19,156 bases of DNA from JAMCXS01 sp964459065 (GTDB lineage Bacteria; Acidobacteriota; Terriglobia; UBA7540), in the NCBI GenBank assembly GCA_964459065.1, contig CAYWMN010000051.1, forward strand, positions 1 through 19,156. The letters run 5' to 3'. Shown piece after piece: positions 7,276 through 15,443 of the stretch (position 1 is the stretch's first letter; each line of letters begins with the position of its first letter). The notes beneath the pieces were generated by a model. The model saw only the letters and a list, made by a program, of their open reading frames with translations, did not search any database and was not told the origin of the DNA. The position numbers and the translations under genes are program-made.

Positions 7276-7445
7276 TATAAAAGAGCGATGCTTTTGATGA
7301 TGTCATAAGTGTTTTATTGTCGTGATTTTGGAAGCCGGATGCAACGAGGAATCGCGGCGGGCTGCTGTGACGCGGTTCCGGACTTGCGCCGGGATCGTAA
7401 CAAGACGTAGACTGAGCGCTTAAATTCACATCCGGAGAGCAAAAC

Positions 7446-8846
7446 ATGAAAAGCCTGCGGAAGCTACCCCTTGCCATGCTGATCGCCGTCGTTGTTGTCG
7501 CGGGCGGTGGAATCATCGCGTGCAAGAAGAATCCTCCACCGGCCCGGCAGAAGGCCGCAAGCCCGGCGGCTGAATCCTCAAACCTCGCTCCCACTCCGCC
7601 GATGGGGTGGAACAGTTTCGACTGCTACCGTGGCGACGTCAACGAGCAGGAAGTGAGGGCGAACGCCGATTATCTAGCCAAACACCTGGCGCGCTACGGC
7701 TGGAAGTACGTGGTGGTCGATTACTACTGGTACTATCCCAGCGGCAAGGTGGAGGGCACGCCGGTGATGGACCGCTACGGCAGGCTGCTGCCGGCCACCA
7801 ACCGCTTCCCTTCGGCGGCGGGAGGCCGAGGCTTCAAGCCGCTGGCGGATTACATCCATTCGCTGGGCCTCAAGTTCGGCATTCACATCATGCGCGGCAT
7901 TCCGCGGGCGGCAGTTGAAAAGAACCTGCCCGTTTACGGCACCAACAAGCATGCGCGGGACGTGGCCAACCTGCTGAACACTTGTTCGTGGTCCAAGGCC
8001 ATGTACGGCGTTGACGTCTCAAAGCCCGCCGGACAAGCCTATTACAAATCCCTTGCCGAGCTCTACGCCAAATGGGATGTGGATTTTATCAAGGCGGATG
8101 ACATGAGCCGGGCCAGAGACCCTTACGGCGAGAATTATCACGCGCCGGAAATCGAGGCGCTGCGCCGGGCGATGAACCAATCCGGCAGGCCCATGGTCCT
8201 GAGCCTTTCTCCCGGGCCCACGCCTCTTGGTGAGGCCTCAAACGCCCAACACAATTCCCAGATGTGGCGCATCTCCGATGATATGTGGGACCGATGGCCG
8301 GAGGTTAAAGACCAGTTCGGCTACTGCCGGCTGTGGGCGCCCTACATCGGCCCCGGCCACTGGCCGGACGCCGATATGCTTCCCCTCGGGCGGTTGCGGC
8401 TACGCGGCTTTAAGGATCAGCCGCGCATGACCCGGCTCACCCACGATGAGCAATACACCATGATGACCTTGTGGTCCATCTTCCGGTCACCGCTTGTGAT
8501 GGGCGGGGATTTGCCCAGCCTCGATCCTTTCACGCTCTCCTTGCTGACCAATCAAGAGGTGATCGCGGTCGACCAGCACAGCTCTAACAATCGCCTGCTG
8601 TTCACGCGTGGCACCCAGATTGCCTGGACGGCGGACGTTCCCGGAACAAAACAAAAATACGTCGGCTTGTTCAACCTTGGCGAGAAGCCCGCAACCATCG
8701 CGGTTTCCTGGCATCAATTGGGAATCAGTGGCAAGAGCGAAGTCCGCGACCTCTGGCAGAAAAAGAACCTGGGTGATTTCAGCGGTGAGTTCCACGCGGA
8801 GATCAATCCGCACGGCGCGGGCCTTTACAAGATCAGCCCGATGTAG
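7446..8846 (+). CDS. GH27 family glycosidase lipoprotein (alpha-galactosidase-like)
   Basis: The 466-residue protein starts with a lipoprotein signal: hydrophobic residues about 9-25 and a lipobox IIAC with C26. The N-terminal TPPMGWNSFDCY is the hallmark GH27 opening. The catalytic nucleophile is D218 in DFIKADD (consensus K-x-D), and the acid/base is D279 in MWRISDDMW by alignment to the WR...D motif of GH27 enzymes. A C-terminal beta-sandwich (about residues 385-466, from IAVDQHSS) follows. GH27 enzymes cleave alpha-galactosides or, in some cases, beta-L-arabinopyranosides or N-acetylgalactosaminides. The cysteine that usually follows two residues after the nucleophile is M220 here. A ribosome-binding site (GGAGAG) is placed well. 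It converges on the GH95-like gene 23 bases away. Substrate unknown. Confidence 0.88.
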   Translation: MKSLRKLPLAMLIAVVVVAGGGIIACKKNPPPARQKAASPAAESSNLAPTPPMGWNSFDCYRGDVNEQEVRANADYLAKHLARYGWKYVVVDYYWYYPSGKVEGTPVMDRYGRLLPATNRFPSAAGGRGFKPLADYIHSLGLKFGIHIMRGIPRAAVEKNLPVYGTNKHARDVANLLNTCSWSKAMYGVDVSKPAGQAYYKSLAELYAKWDVDFIKADDMSRARDPYGENYHAPEIEALRRAMNQSGRPMVLSLSPGPTPLGEASNAQHNSQMWRISDDMWDRWPEVKDQFGYCRLWAPYIGPGHWPDADMLPLGRLRLRGFKDQPRMTRLTHDEQYTMMTLWSIFRSPLVMGGDLPSLDPFTLSLLTNQEVIAVDQHSSNNRLLFTRGTQIAWTADVPGTKQKYVGLFNLGEKPATIAVSWHQLGISGKSEVRDLWQKKNLGDFSGEFHAEINPHGAGLYKISPM

Positions 8847-8869
8847 TCCCGGCCAAAGCAGAGCTTCGG

Positions 8870-11542
8870 CTAGGCTTCGATGCGATAGCGCTCGCCGGGT
8901 TCGGTGGAAAAGGTCAGGATGCCCTTCTGGATGCGCACGGGCACCTTGCTGCCGTCCCGCTGCCGCATCACCCGCACCCGCGCGTCTTTCCAGGGGCTTG
9001 CCAGTCGAACGGTCTTTCCCTTCTCGCTCAGAAGCGACACCCCGGAGACTTTCCGGCCGTCGAATTCGGCGCTCACCAGAAACGCGCCCACGGCCCGTAA
9101 GTCTCTAAAACGCGCAGGCCCCAGGTTCCGGGTATTGGGAAAAAGCCGGATCGTTCCCGTATAACTTTGCATCAGGCATTCATTCAACACCACGGGCAGC
9201 GAAAGGTTCTCCGTCCAAACTCCCATCCTCATCATAAAGTCGAAGTTCGTCGAGTCCCTGTACCTTCCGCCGATCTGCCGAATGCGGTCGTTCGCCACGC
9301 CGTTCGGCAGCAGGCAATAGCGGACCTGTTCCTTGAACCATTCAAGATCGAGCATGCCGAGCCGGGCGCGCGCCAGCGGTTGAAAAACCAGATCGTTTCC
9401 TCCCTCCAAACGGATCATCTGAACCGTGCGGCGTGCAATCGGAAGCTGATCTTCCCCCCGTCCGATCCCCACCTGCTCAGCCGGAAAGATCGGCGCCAGC
9501 GTTATGGGAACGTTGTAAACGTGCCCGGCGGGAGCGTTGGCCACGTCCAACCAGACCTCTCCGTACGGCCCGTCAACCTTGGGATAGGGAGCCAGATTGT
9601 CTCGGATTTCATTCCAGCGCACGCGCCGGGACGGGTCCAGATCAAGCACCCGTGAAGCTTCCATCACAGCATCCAGCAGAAAAGCCGTCAGGGACAGATC
9701 AAGAATGCAGTCCTTGTTCAGTCGAAAATCAACCGTAAAGCCCCAGTTTTCCGAAGAGACGGTAGGAACCACGTGGTACTTTCCGTCGCTTCCTTTCTTG
9801 ACGTAGGCGGTAACAAAGTCCGCGGCGGCCCGCAGCATTGGGTATACCTTGCGGAGATATTCTTCGTCTTGAGTGTAAAGGTACTGCCACCAGAGGCTCT
9901 GCACCGTCCACGGCGTTTCACTGATCTGATAGCCCCAGGGCGGAACGGGATAGGGATTCATCTGGCTGGGAACCGGGTAGGCAGAATGCGGGAAGTAAGC
10001 TCCGGGAAGGCGAAACTTTTCCCGGGCGTATCTTTCCGACATGGCGAGCAGGTTCTGGCAAAGTTCCACGTAAGGCAGGTGCTGCTCCACTCGATTGCTG
10101 GAAAAGACACCCCAAAACACCTGCTGGCAATTGTAGTTCATATGATAATCCCCATGCCAGGCGGTGCCGATGTTCCCGGCGCTCCAATTGCCGAAAAGCC
10201 CGGGGGCCGTCTTGTACCGGCGCAGGCAACAGGCCAGGAAATACTGGTTGTGATACCAGATTTTCTCAAGGTCCCGGTCCCGGAATTCCACCGCGGAGCG
10301 CGACCAGAAGTTGCGCCAGTGTTCTTCGGAATGATGCTGAATCCGGCTTACCGGAAGGCCCGCGAGCCGTTTGACCTCTTCTCGCGCATGACGGAGAGTG
10401 TCCAGATCGTCCTGGCTGTAAGCGTGGTCCTGGCTGATGATGATCCACGGGTTGGATTCGCTGGCGGCCGCAGCTTGGCGTTCCCGGCGCTCGAGCAGAC
10501 GGTCGCGCGGGGTTACCACCATCAGGTCCATCCGGAAGGCCTGGCTTCCCTCACCTTTTAAACAAACGTTCCGTCGCTCAGGACGGCCGGCGGAGTTATT
10601 GTCAGGCTTGGGCCGCTTGCGGCCTTGCCTGGAATCTTCGATCAACCACTTTCCGGCCAGCCGCCCGCACAGGGAAAAATTCCGGTCCTTATCCGAGCGA
10701 GGAGGATTCGGCATCTCGTCGGTGGGACCGATCGCCGGGAAATACTGGAAGCAGGAAAATTCGGTGAAGCCCTCACCCTCGCTTGCGTCAACTTCCGGAT
10801 GAGGAAGCGTTGCCAGGAGCGGTTTCGCGGCTTCCTTTCCACCGCGGCTCGGCTCGTCGATTTCGGGACTGTAGCAGACGGAATAAAAGGGCGCAGGAGC
10901 GTCGGTGGAAACCGAAACCAGGCCGGTCGCCCAATCCACAAAAACGCTTACTGTGACGGTCCTGGGCGCTTTGCGGAACTCCTGGATGGCAAGGTGGAGC
11001 GTGTAAAGTCCGGTCGATGGGTCAAGCGTCTGCTTGCCGGCATGAACCCAGCGAGGATCCCAGTGAATCCAGACGGTTCCGCAAGGCCAGGGGCGAGGCC
11101 AGCGTTTGCGGTATGAAGACGCCACTTTTTGTGCGTAGGCGCGGAAGAAGCCGATATTGGATTCCAGATAAAGCATGTCGGGCTTTCCCATGCGCTTGGC
11201 TTCTTCACCGGCGCGTTTCCATAGCTTCAGGAGTTCATCAAAAGTTAGAACGTAGCGGGCGATATCCTGGCTCACGCGAATGTCCCAGCAGTCGCTCTTC
11301 CCGACGTGAATCCCCAACGCGTCGGGGCGCACTTCAGCACACACGCCCACGTCGCCGTTACCGAGAAGCATGCCCTCAAAAAAATTGGGGCCGGGAGCGT
11401 CACGAACGATCGCGTGCCTTTTGGCAATTTCCTCAGCGCGCAAATCAGGTCTTGCTTTGGAAGCGGGGGCCGTTTGCGGCAGCCATCCGGCCACGCCCGC
11501 AATGGCGGAGGTCTGAATGAATTTTCGGCGTGATGTTTTCAA
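8870..11542 (-). CDS. Tat-exported GH95-like glycoside hydrolase
   Basis: The 890-residue protein opens with a twin-arginine signal (SRRKFIQTSA, R5-R6), so it is exported folded. The N-terminal beta-sandwich has GMLLGNGDVGVCAEV...IHVGKSDCWD, matching GH95-type N-domains. The (alpha/alpha)6 barrel carries N469-Y470-N471 in HMNYNCQQVFW, aligning with the Asn-x-Asn pair of GH95 fucosidases. E598 in TVSSEN aligns with the SPEN glutamate. The SETPWTVQSLWWQYLYTQDEEYLRKVYPML segment is typical of the barrel. GH95 enzymes are inverting alpha-L-fucosidases or alpha-L-galactosidases. Because identity is by motif only, a DUF5703 or other related clan-GH-M-type family is possible. It converges on the GH27 gene and may share a substrate with it. 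Confidence 0.75.
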   Translation of the reverse strand: MKTSRRKFIQTSAIAGVAGWLPQTAPASKARPDLRAEEIAKRHAIVRDAPGPNFFEGMLLGNGDVGVCAEVRPDALGIHVGKSDCWDIRVSQDIARYVLTFDELLKLWKRAGEEAKRMGKPDMLYLESNIGFFRAYAQKVASSYRKRWPRPWPCGTVWIHWDPRWVHAGKQTLDPSTGLYTLHLAIQEFRKAPRTVTVSVFVDWATGLVSVSTDAPAPFYSVCYSPEIDEPSRGGKEAAKPLLATLPHPEVDASEGEGFTEFSCFQYFPAIGPTDEMPNPPRSDKDRNFSLCGRLAGKWLIEDSRQGRKRPKPDNNSAGRPERRNVCLKGEGSQAFRMDLMVVTPRDRLLERRERQAAAASESNPWIIISQDHAYSQDDLDTLRHAREEVKRLAGLPVSRIQHHSEEHWRNFWSRSAVEFRDRDLEKIWYHNQYFLACCLRRYKTAPGLFGNWSAGNIGTAWHGDYHMNYNCQQVFWGVFSSNRVEQHLPYVELCQNLLAMSERYAREKFRLPGAYFPHSAYPVPSQMNPYPVPPWGYQISETPWTVQSLWWQYLYTQDEEYLRKVYPMLRAAADFVTAYVKKGSDGKYHVVPTVSSENWGFTVDFRLNKDCILDLSLTAFLLDAVMEASRVLDLDPSRRVRWNEIRDNLAPYPKVDGPYGEVWLDVANAPAGHVYNVPITLAPIFPAEQVGIGRGEDQLPIARRTVQMIRLEGGNDLVFQPLARARLGMLDLEWFKEQVRYCLLPNGVANDRIRQIGGRYRDSTNFDFMMRMGVWTENLSLPVVLNECLMQSYTGTIRLFPNTRNLGPARFRDLRAVGAFLVSAEFDGRKVSGVSLLSEKGKTVRLASPWKDARVRVMRQRDGSKVPVRIQKGILTFSTEPGERYRIEA

Positions 11543-11737
11543 GGGACTCTCCTCGCGCGGTGGCTATCCGTAACCGTTTGAATCCTGCCGTTACCGGCGA
11601 ACACCCTCGGACGGAGTTGGAAGGAGGATCGGAAAATAAGGCTGGGGGAGGAAATTCTTGAACGCCGTTGATCAGGAAGGATTGACCCACGCGCGGCTTA
11701 AATCCGCCAGCCTCGGCGATCGCAAAGATCGATTCAG

Positions 11738-12379
11738 CTACTGGCCGCCCGACTCCTGGCACCCCGGAAAACTCGTAAAGAAGTATTGGCCGTTCCAGCC
11801 AAGGTATTTCATTCCCGCTTCCGTTGAGAAGTAGGCGCCGGCAATCCAACTCTTGAGATTTTCAAAGTGGCCGCGCATGCCGGTCGCGTCGCCTTTGGCA
11901 GCGGCTTCGGAATCTTCTGTTGCAGCGGCGGAGATGATCTGGTTCTGTTCATTTTCAGAAAGCTTGATGAACGGCCGCGAGTAGCGGCGCAAAGCAGCGG
12001 TTTCAAAGGCTGCCAGCGAGCCCAGAAACTCCCGCTGGACTTGCAGCGAGTCAACGGAAACCAAAAGGTCGACGAGGCGGTTCACGTGAGCCTCGGTCGA
12101 GCCGGGAACAATCCGCTCGGCAAGCACGATGAGTGTTTCATTTTGATGAGGATCGAGAAACGCCGCCGTCCAGGGATCGAGAGCCGCTTTGCCGTAGGCC
12201 TGCTCCATGCCGCCGGAGTCGGCAAGGTGCCGCGCCATGGGATGCGCGGCAGCCACGGCCGGCAACGCCACTCCCGCCCCTGCTCCCAACATGAGCCGCC
12301 GGACCATTTGGCGCCTGTCCATTTTGCCCGCAGAAGCTTGGGAACCGCTCGCGGCTGCCCCATCAGACATCGTTTTCAT
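11738..12379 (-). CDS. Gluconate 2-dehydrogenase subunit 3-like protein (Tat-type small subunit)
   Basis: With the ATG at 12379 the protein has 213 residues. An in-frame extension of 66 residues reaches 12577 but lacks family similarity, and a ribosome-binding site (AAGGCGG) lies just before 12379. The N-terminus has a twin-arginine pattern (DRRQMVRRLML) followed by the hydrophobic AGAGVALPAVAAA and a likely cleavage near AAAH. The body matches the subunit-3 family: TLIVLAERIVPGST near residue 80, a helical middle, and YLGWNGQYFFTSFPGCQE at the end. In characterised FAD-dependent sugar dehydrogenases this subunit binds the GMC flavoprotein and carries it through the Tat pathway. It is transcribed divergently from the GMC gene. 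No cytochrome c subunit is present nearby. Confidence 0.85.
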   Translation of the reverse strand: MKTMSDGAAASGSQASAGKMDRRQMVRRLMLGAGAGVALPAVAAAHPMARHLADSGGMEQAYGKAALDPWTAAFLDPHQNETLIVLAERIVPGSTEAHVNRLVDLLVSVDSLQVQREFLGSLAAFETAALRRYSRPFIKLSENEQNQIISAAATEDSEAAAKGDATGMRGHFENLKSWIAGAYFSTEAGMKYLGWNGQYFFTSFPGCQESGGQ

Positions 12380-12453
12380 ATGCCATCCGCCTTGAATGAA
12401 TTTAGGGTGCCCCGCTGGAAAGACACGACGAACCCCTTCCAGCCAAGCACCCG

Positions 12454-12482
12454 ATGCTACCACTCTCAAGACCTCTGCACAA
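12454..12482 (-). promoter_or_regulatory. Candidate promoter for subunit 3-like gene
   Basis: On the minus strand TTGTGC (12477-12482) and TAGCAT (12454-12459) are 17 bases apart. The -10 is the same hexamer as in the divergent GMC promoter, and both are followed by C. The start is about 75 bases downstream. Confidence 0.32.
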
Positions 12483-12524
12483 CCCGTCTTCCCCAACTTC
12501 CCAGCTTCCACCACCACGGATTGG

Positions 12525-12553
12525 TTGACGTTTGAATTGAGGGTTGTTAGCAT
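12525..12553 (+). promoter_or_regulatory. Candidate promoter for GMC oxidoreductase gene
   Basis: TTGACG (12525-12530) and TAGCAT (12548-12553) are 17 bases apart, about 60 bases before the GTG start at 12616. The upstream in-frame ATG at 12544 falls inside this promoter, which supports the GTG as the true start. Confidence 0.48.
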
Positions 12554-12615
12554 CTCTGCGGGGTTTCCATCATCCACAGAAGAACTTTTTCGCTGGGGTT
12601 AGAGGGAGGTTTCGG

Positions 12616-14301
12616 GTGTCGGATCAGTCACAACAGATTTTTGACGCAGTGGTGGTCGGTTCAGGAGCATCAGGAGGCTGGGCGTGCAAGCGGCTTGCCG
12701 AGGCGGGGCTCAAGGTCGCGCTGGTTGACGCGGGCCGCCAGCAGACGGACAAAAACTTCACCGAGCATGTTCCAAAGTTTAAGCTGAAGTACCACAACAT
12801 GGCCCCGGAAGTCGTCCGGAAGACCCGGCCCGTGCAGAAAGACTGCTATGCCTGCACGGAGTACAACTCCTACTGGTTTTGCAACGACCTCGACGAACCC
12901 TACACGACGGCCAAGGATATGCCCTTCAGCTGGCAGGGACGCCTGCGGGTGACGGGCGGCCGCACCAACGTTTGGGGACGCCAGTCGTACCGGCTGAGCG
13001 ACCTCGACTTCAAAGGCGCTTCGCACGACGGCTACGGCAAGGACTGGCCGCTCAGTTACAAAGATTTGGCCCCCTACTACGACATCGTCGAAGAATATGT
13101 GGGCATCACGGGAATCCCCGAGGGCGTTTACGAGCTTCCGGACGGAAAGTTCCAGCCTCCCATGGGCCTGACTTGCGCGGAGCAGGTTTTCCGGAAAAGC
13201 GTCAAAGAGAAAATCGGATGGACCGTAACGCTGGGCCGCTCGGCGAACATCACGCGGCCGACCAATGGCCGCGCGCCGTGCCATTATTGCGGCCCGTGCG
13301 ATCGCGGCTGCATTACGCATTCCTACTTCAACTCCTTTTTCACCACGGTTGCCGACGCCATCAAATCCGGCAATTGCACTCATATTCCGAACGCCATGGT
13401 TTACAAAGTTCTGATGGATACGGACCGGAACCGCGCCAGGGGAGTTCTCTACATCGATCGCAATACGCGCCAGCCCAAACAAGTGCGCGGACGAACCGTC
13501 ATCTTGTGCGCCCAGTCTTCGGAATCGGTACGAATTCTGTTTAACTCCGCCAACCGGCAATTCCCCGGCGGACTGGCGAACTCCAGCGGTGTGCTGGGCC
13601 ATTATCTGATGGACCATATTATGGGAGGCGGCGCCCAGGGCGAACTGCCGCAGCTGGGCGGCAAGCCCAACATTAACGGCCCGCATCGTCCTGACGGCAT
13701 CTATGTCATCCGCTTTCGCAACACGCACAACGGCCCGCGCGATAAGAACTTCCTCCGGGGTTATGGGTTTCAAGGTGGCGGAGGCGTCAAGTTCAATTAT
13801 GACGCTCCCGGTTTTGGCGCGGCCTTCAAGAAAGCCGTGTGGGAACCGGTTGTCCACGTGGGTCTGGGGGGCTTTGGAGAATGTCTGGCGCGCTGGGATA
13901 ATTACGTGGAAATCGATCCCGATGTCGTCGACACCTACGGGATCCCCGTCCTCAAATTCCATATGAAGTATGGAGAGAATGAGTTTGCCATGGTCAAGGA
14001 TATGGCGGCCTCGGCGGGTGAAATGCTGGAGGCGGCCGGGGCCAAAAATATCAAGACCCATGCCAAGCCCTCAACTCCCGGCTGGGCCATCCATGAGGTG
14101 GGGACCGCGCGAATGGGAGATGACCCGAAAGGCTCCGTGCTGAACCAGTTCCAGCAGACCCACGACGTCAAGAATCTTTTCGTTATGGACGGAGCGGGGT
14201 TCACTTCCACCGCCTGCCAGAACCCTACGCTGACCATCATGGCGCTGTGCGTGCGCTCCTGCGATCACCTGATGCAGGAAATGAAAAGAGGCAACATTTA
14301 G
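12616..14301 (+). CDS. GMC family FAD-dependent oxidoreductase with Cys cluster
   Basis: The 561-residue flavoprotein starts at a GTG with a near-ideal ribosome-binding site AGGGAGGT (12603-12610), five bases upstream. The N-terminal FAD motif is G15-x-G17-x2-G20 with D38 at the end of the second strand. C222-x2-C225-x2-C228-x3-C232 (CHYCGPCDRGC) lies in the middle and could hold an iron-sulfur cluster or zinc. The C-terminal GMC domain supplies the catalytic pair: H493 in HEVGTARMG and N536 in CQNPTLTIMA. Such enzymes oxidise sugars, alcohols or polyols. There is no signal peptide, so export would need the divergent Tat-bearing subunit 3-like protein. The substrate is not readable from sequence; a sugar dehydrogenase alpha subunit is the best guess. 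Confidence 0.87.
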   Translation: MSDQSQQIFDAVVVGSGASGGWACKRLAEAGLKVALVDAGRQQTDKNFTEHVPKFKLKYHNMAPEVVRKTRPVQKDCYACTEYNSYWFCNDLDEPYTTAKDMPFSWQGRLRVTGGRTNVWGRQSYRLSDLDFKGASHDGYGKDWPLSYKDLAPYYDIVEEYVGITGIPEGVYELPDGKFQPPMGLTCAEQVFRKSVKEKIGWTVTLGRSANITRPTNGRAPCHYCGPCDRGCITHSYFNSFFTTVADAIKSGNCTHIPNAMVYKVLMDTDRNRARGVLYIDRNTRQPKQVRGRTVILCAQSSESVRILFNSANRQFPGGLANSSGVLGHYLMDHIMGGGAQGELPQLGGKPNINGPHRPDGIYVIRFRNTHNGPRDKNFLRGYGFQGGGGVKFNYDAPGFGAAFKKAVWEPVVHVGLGGFGECLARWDNYVEIDPDVVDTYGIPVLKFHMKYGENEFAMVKDMAASAGEMLEAAGAKNIKTHAKPSTPGWAIHEVGTARMGDDPKGSVLNQFQQTHDVKNLFVMDGAGFTSTACQNPTLTIMALCVRSCDHLMQEMKRGNI

Positions 14302-14342
14302 CCGAGCAATATCGGTAGGAACTGAACCGCAGCACGCGGGTT

Positions 14343-14364
14343 CGGCGGCGCGATTCAGCCGCCG
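14343..14364. terminator. Hairpin between convergent GMC and lexA genes
   Basis: CGGCGGC (14343-14349) pairs perfectly with GCCGCCG (14358-14364) around an eight-base loop, right at the lexA stop codon (14365-14367). It lies between two converging genes, so a bidirectional terminator role is natural. No T-tract follows on either side, so it would not be a classical intrinsic terminator. Confidence 0.45.
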
Positions 14365-15069
14365 CTAATACTTGCGCAGGACGCCGATCACGCGCCCTTG
14401 AATCCGCACCTCGGCGGCCGGAACAATAATGGGATCCATCTGCGCGTTGGCAGGCTGCAGGCGAACATTCTCATTGCCTTCCCGAAAGAAGCGCTTTAAG
14501 GTGGCGTCGTTGCCGCCCACCAGCGCTACGACAATCTCCCCGTTTTGAGCCGTCTCGACGGATTCCACCAGAATATAGTCGCCGTCGCAGATGTGGTCTT
14601 CCACCATGGAGTCGCCTTTAACCCGCAGGACATAAACTTTGCCCTTGCTACCGGCAAAATCGCCCAGCGAAAAGCTTTCCGGCTGCGGCACCGCTTCCAC
14701 CGGCTGGCCGGCGGCAATGCGACCCAGCAAGGGAAACTCCATGCGCACAAAGGAGTGAGGCAGGCCGGAATCCGACGTCTGAACTTGCTGGAAACCTTCG
14801 TCGCGGGAGCGAGGCGAGCGCAGCCTCACCTGGCTTTTTTCAAAGGGCACCGAGCCGGGAACCGCAATCACCTCCACGGAGCGGCTCTGATTGTAGCGCC
14901 GGTGGATGAAGCCCTTCCGTTCAAGAACCTGCAGGTGCTTATGAACCGTGGCCAGCGACGAGAGCCGGAGCCCTTTAGCCATCTCCTCAAAACTTGGAGA
15001 GTACCCATTGCGATTGATGAAATGAATGAGGAAATCCAGAACTTCTTTTTGGCGTCGAGTCAGAGCCAT
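14365..15069 (-). CDS. lexA: SOS-response repressor LexA
   Basis: LexA represses DNA-damage genes and self-cleaves when RecA filaments form. The 234-residue protein has an N-terminal winged-helix domain (MALTRRQKEVLDFLIHFINRNGYSPSFEEMA, with recognition helix LSSLATVHKHLQVLERKGFI) and a C-terminal S24 protease domain. Cleavage bond A120-G121 (IAAGQP), catalytic S154 (GDSM) and K192 (TLKRF) are all present. The linker between domains, about residues 75-110 (SVPFEKSQVRLRSPRSRDEGFQQVQ...), is longer than in the 202-residue E. coli protein. A ribosome-binding site GGGAGG stands before the ATG at 15069. A possible -10 (TACAAT, minus strand, 15128-15133) lies about 60 bases upstream, without a good -35. 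Confidence 0.94.
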   Translation of the reverse strand: MALTRRQKEVLDFLIHFINRNGYSPSFEEMAKGLRLSSLATVHKHLQVLERKGFIHRRYNQSRSVEVIAVPGSVPFEKSQVRLRSPRSRDEGFQQVQTSDSGLPHSFVRMEFPLLGRIAAGQPVEAVPQPESFSLGDFAGSKGKVYVLRVKGDSMVEDHICDGDYILVESVETAQNGEIVVALVGGNDATLKRFFREGNENVRLQPANAQMDPIIVPAAEVRIQGRVIGVLRKY

Positions 15070-15188
15070 GGTCGGCCTCCCGCTACTTGTTCATTAGCTG
15101 CTCACCTTGCGAAAGAAGCGCACCCTGATTGTAGGCGAATAAAAAGCGAATTAGCGGATTTGGGCGATATGCGGCCAGGATCGCTATC

Positions 15189-15198
15189 NNNNNNNNNN
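15189..15198. other. Assembly gap (10 N)
   Basis: Ten ambiguous bases between lexA and thiL, the same length as the first gap. The true length is unknown, so an unseen small gene cannot be excluded. Confidence 0.97.
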
Positions 15199-15204
15199 CG
15201 GCAC

Positions 15205-15259
15205 GGGGAGAAAAAAATAATGGGATTTCATATTGACAAGCAAAAAATATTTTCTCCCC
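15205..15259. repeat. Ten-base perfect inverted repeat beside the gap
   Basis: GGGGAGAAAA (15205-15214) and TTTTCTCCCC (15250-15259) are perfect reverse complements separated by 35 AT-rich bases. A consensus TTGACA lies at 15233-15238, but no -10 sits at the right distance. The pair could be an operator, a long hairpin, or the ends of a tiny element. Confidence 0.6.
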
Positions 15260-15443
15260 AGCAATCTACCACTTACCCGCCAAGCTGGGTTGCAATCAAG
15301 GTTTTTCACCAACGCGCTCCTGCAAGCTTGCGACCCAGCCCAGTACCACACGCCGAAGACCGTTGGGTGTGGGAGCGATCGGAACGGTCATTTCAATTTG
15401 CCGCAGCGCGAGCCCGCGCCGAATGTATGCTACAGTTTCAGAA

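Larger units (their letters stand above)
15070..15443. other. lexA-thiL divergent intergenic region, no gene seen
   Basis: This 374-base stretch between divergent lexA and thiL contains the second N gap and no convincing coding region. On the lexA side there is a weak -10 (15128-15133) and a GTTC-N7-GCTC pattern (15089-15103), one base from the alphaproteobacterial-type LexA box. On the thiL side, just after the gap, there is a ten-base inverted repeat (15205-15259). I see no clear promoter for thiL and no Shine-Dalgarno before its ATG. Confidence 0.5.

Noticed and set aside
12670..14061. 463-residue open frame antisense to the GMC gene
   Set aside because: It lies wholly opposite a gene with clear catalytic motifs. 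High-GC codon bias commonly leaves long stop-free antisense frames, and I recognise no domain in it.
15233..15238. Perfect TTGACA as a thiL promoter
   Set aside because: At 16 to 18 bases downstream the sequence is CCCC-rich with no -10 resemblance, and the thiL start is over 200 bases away.
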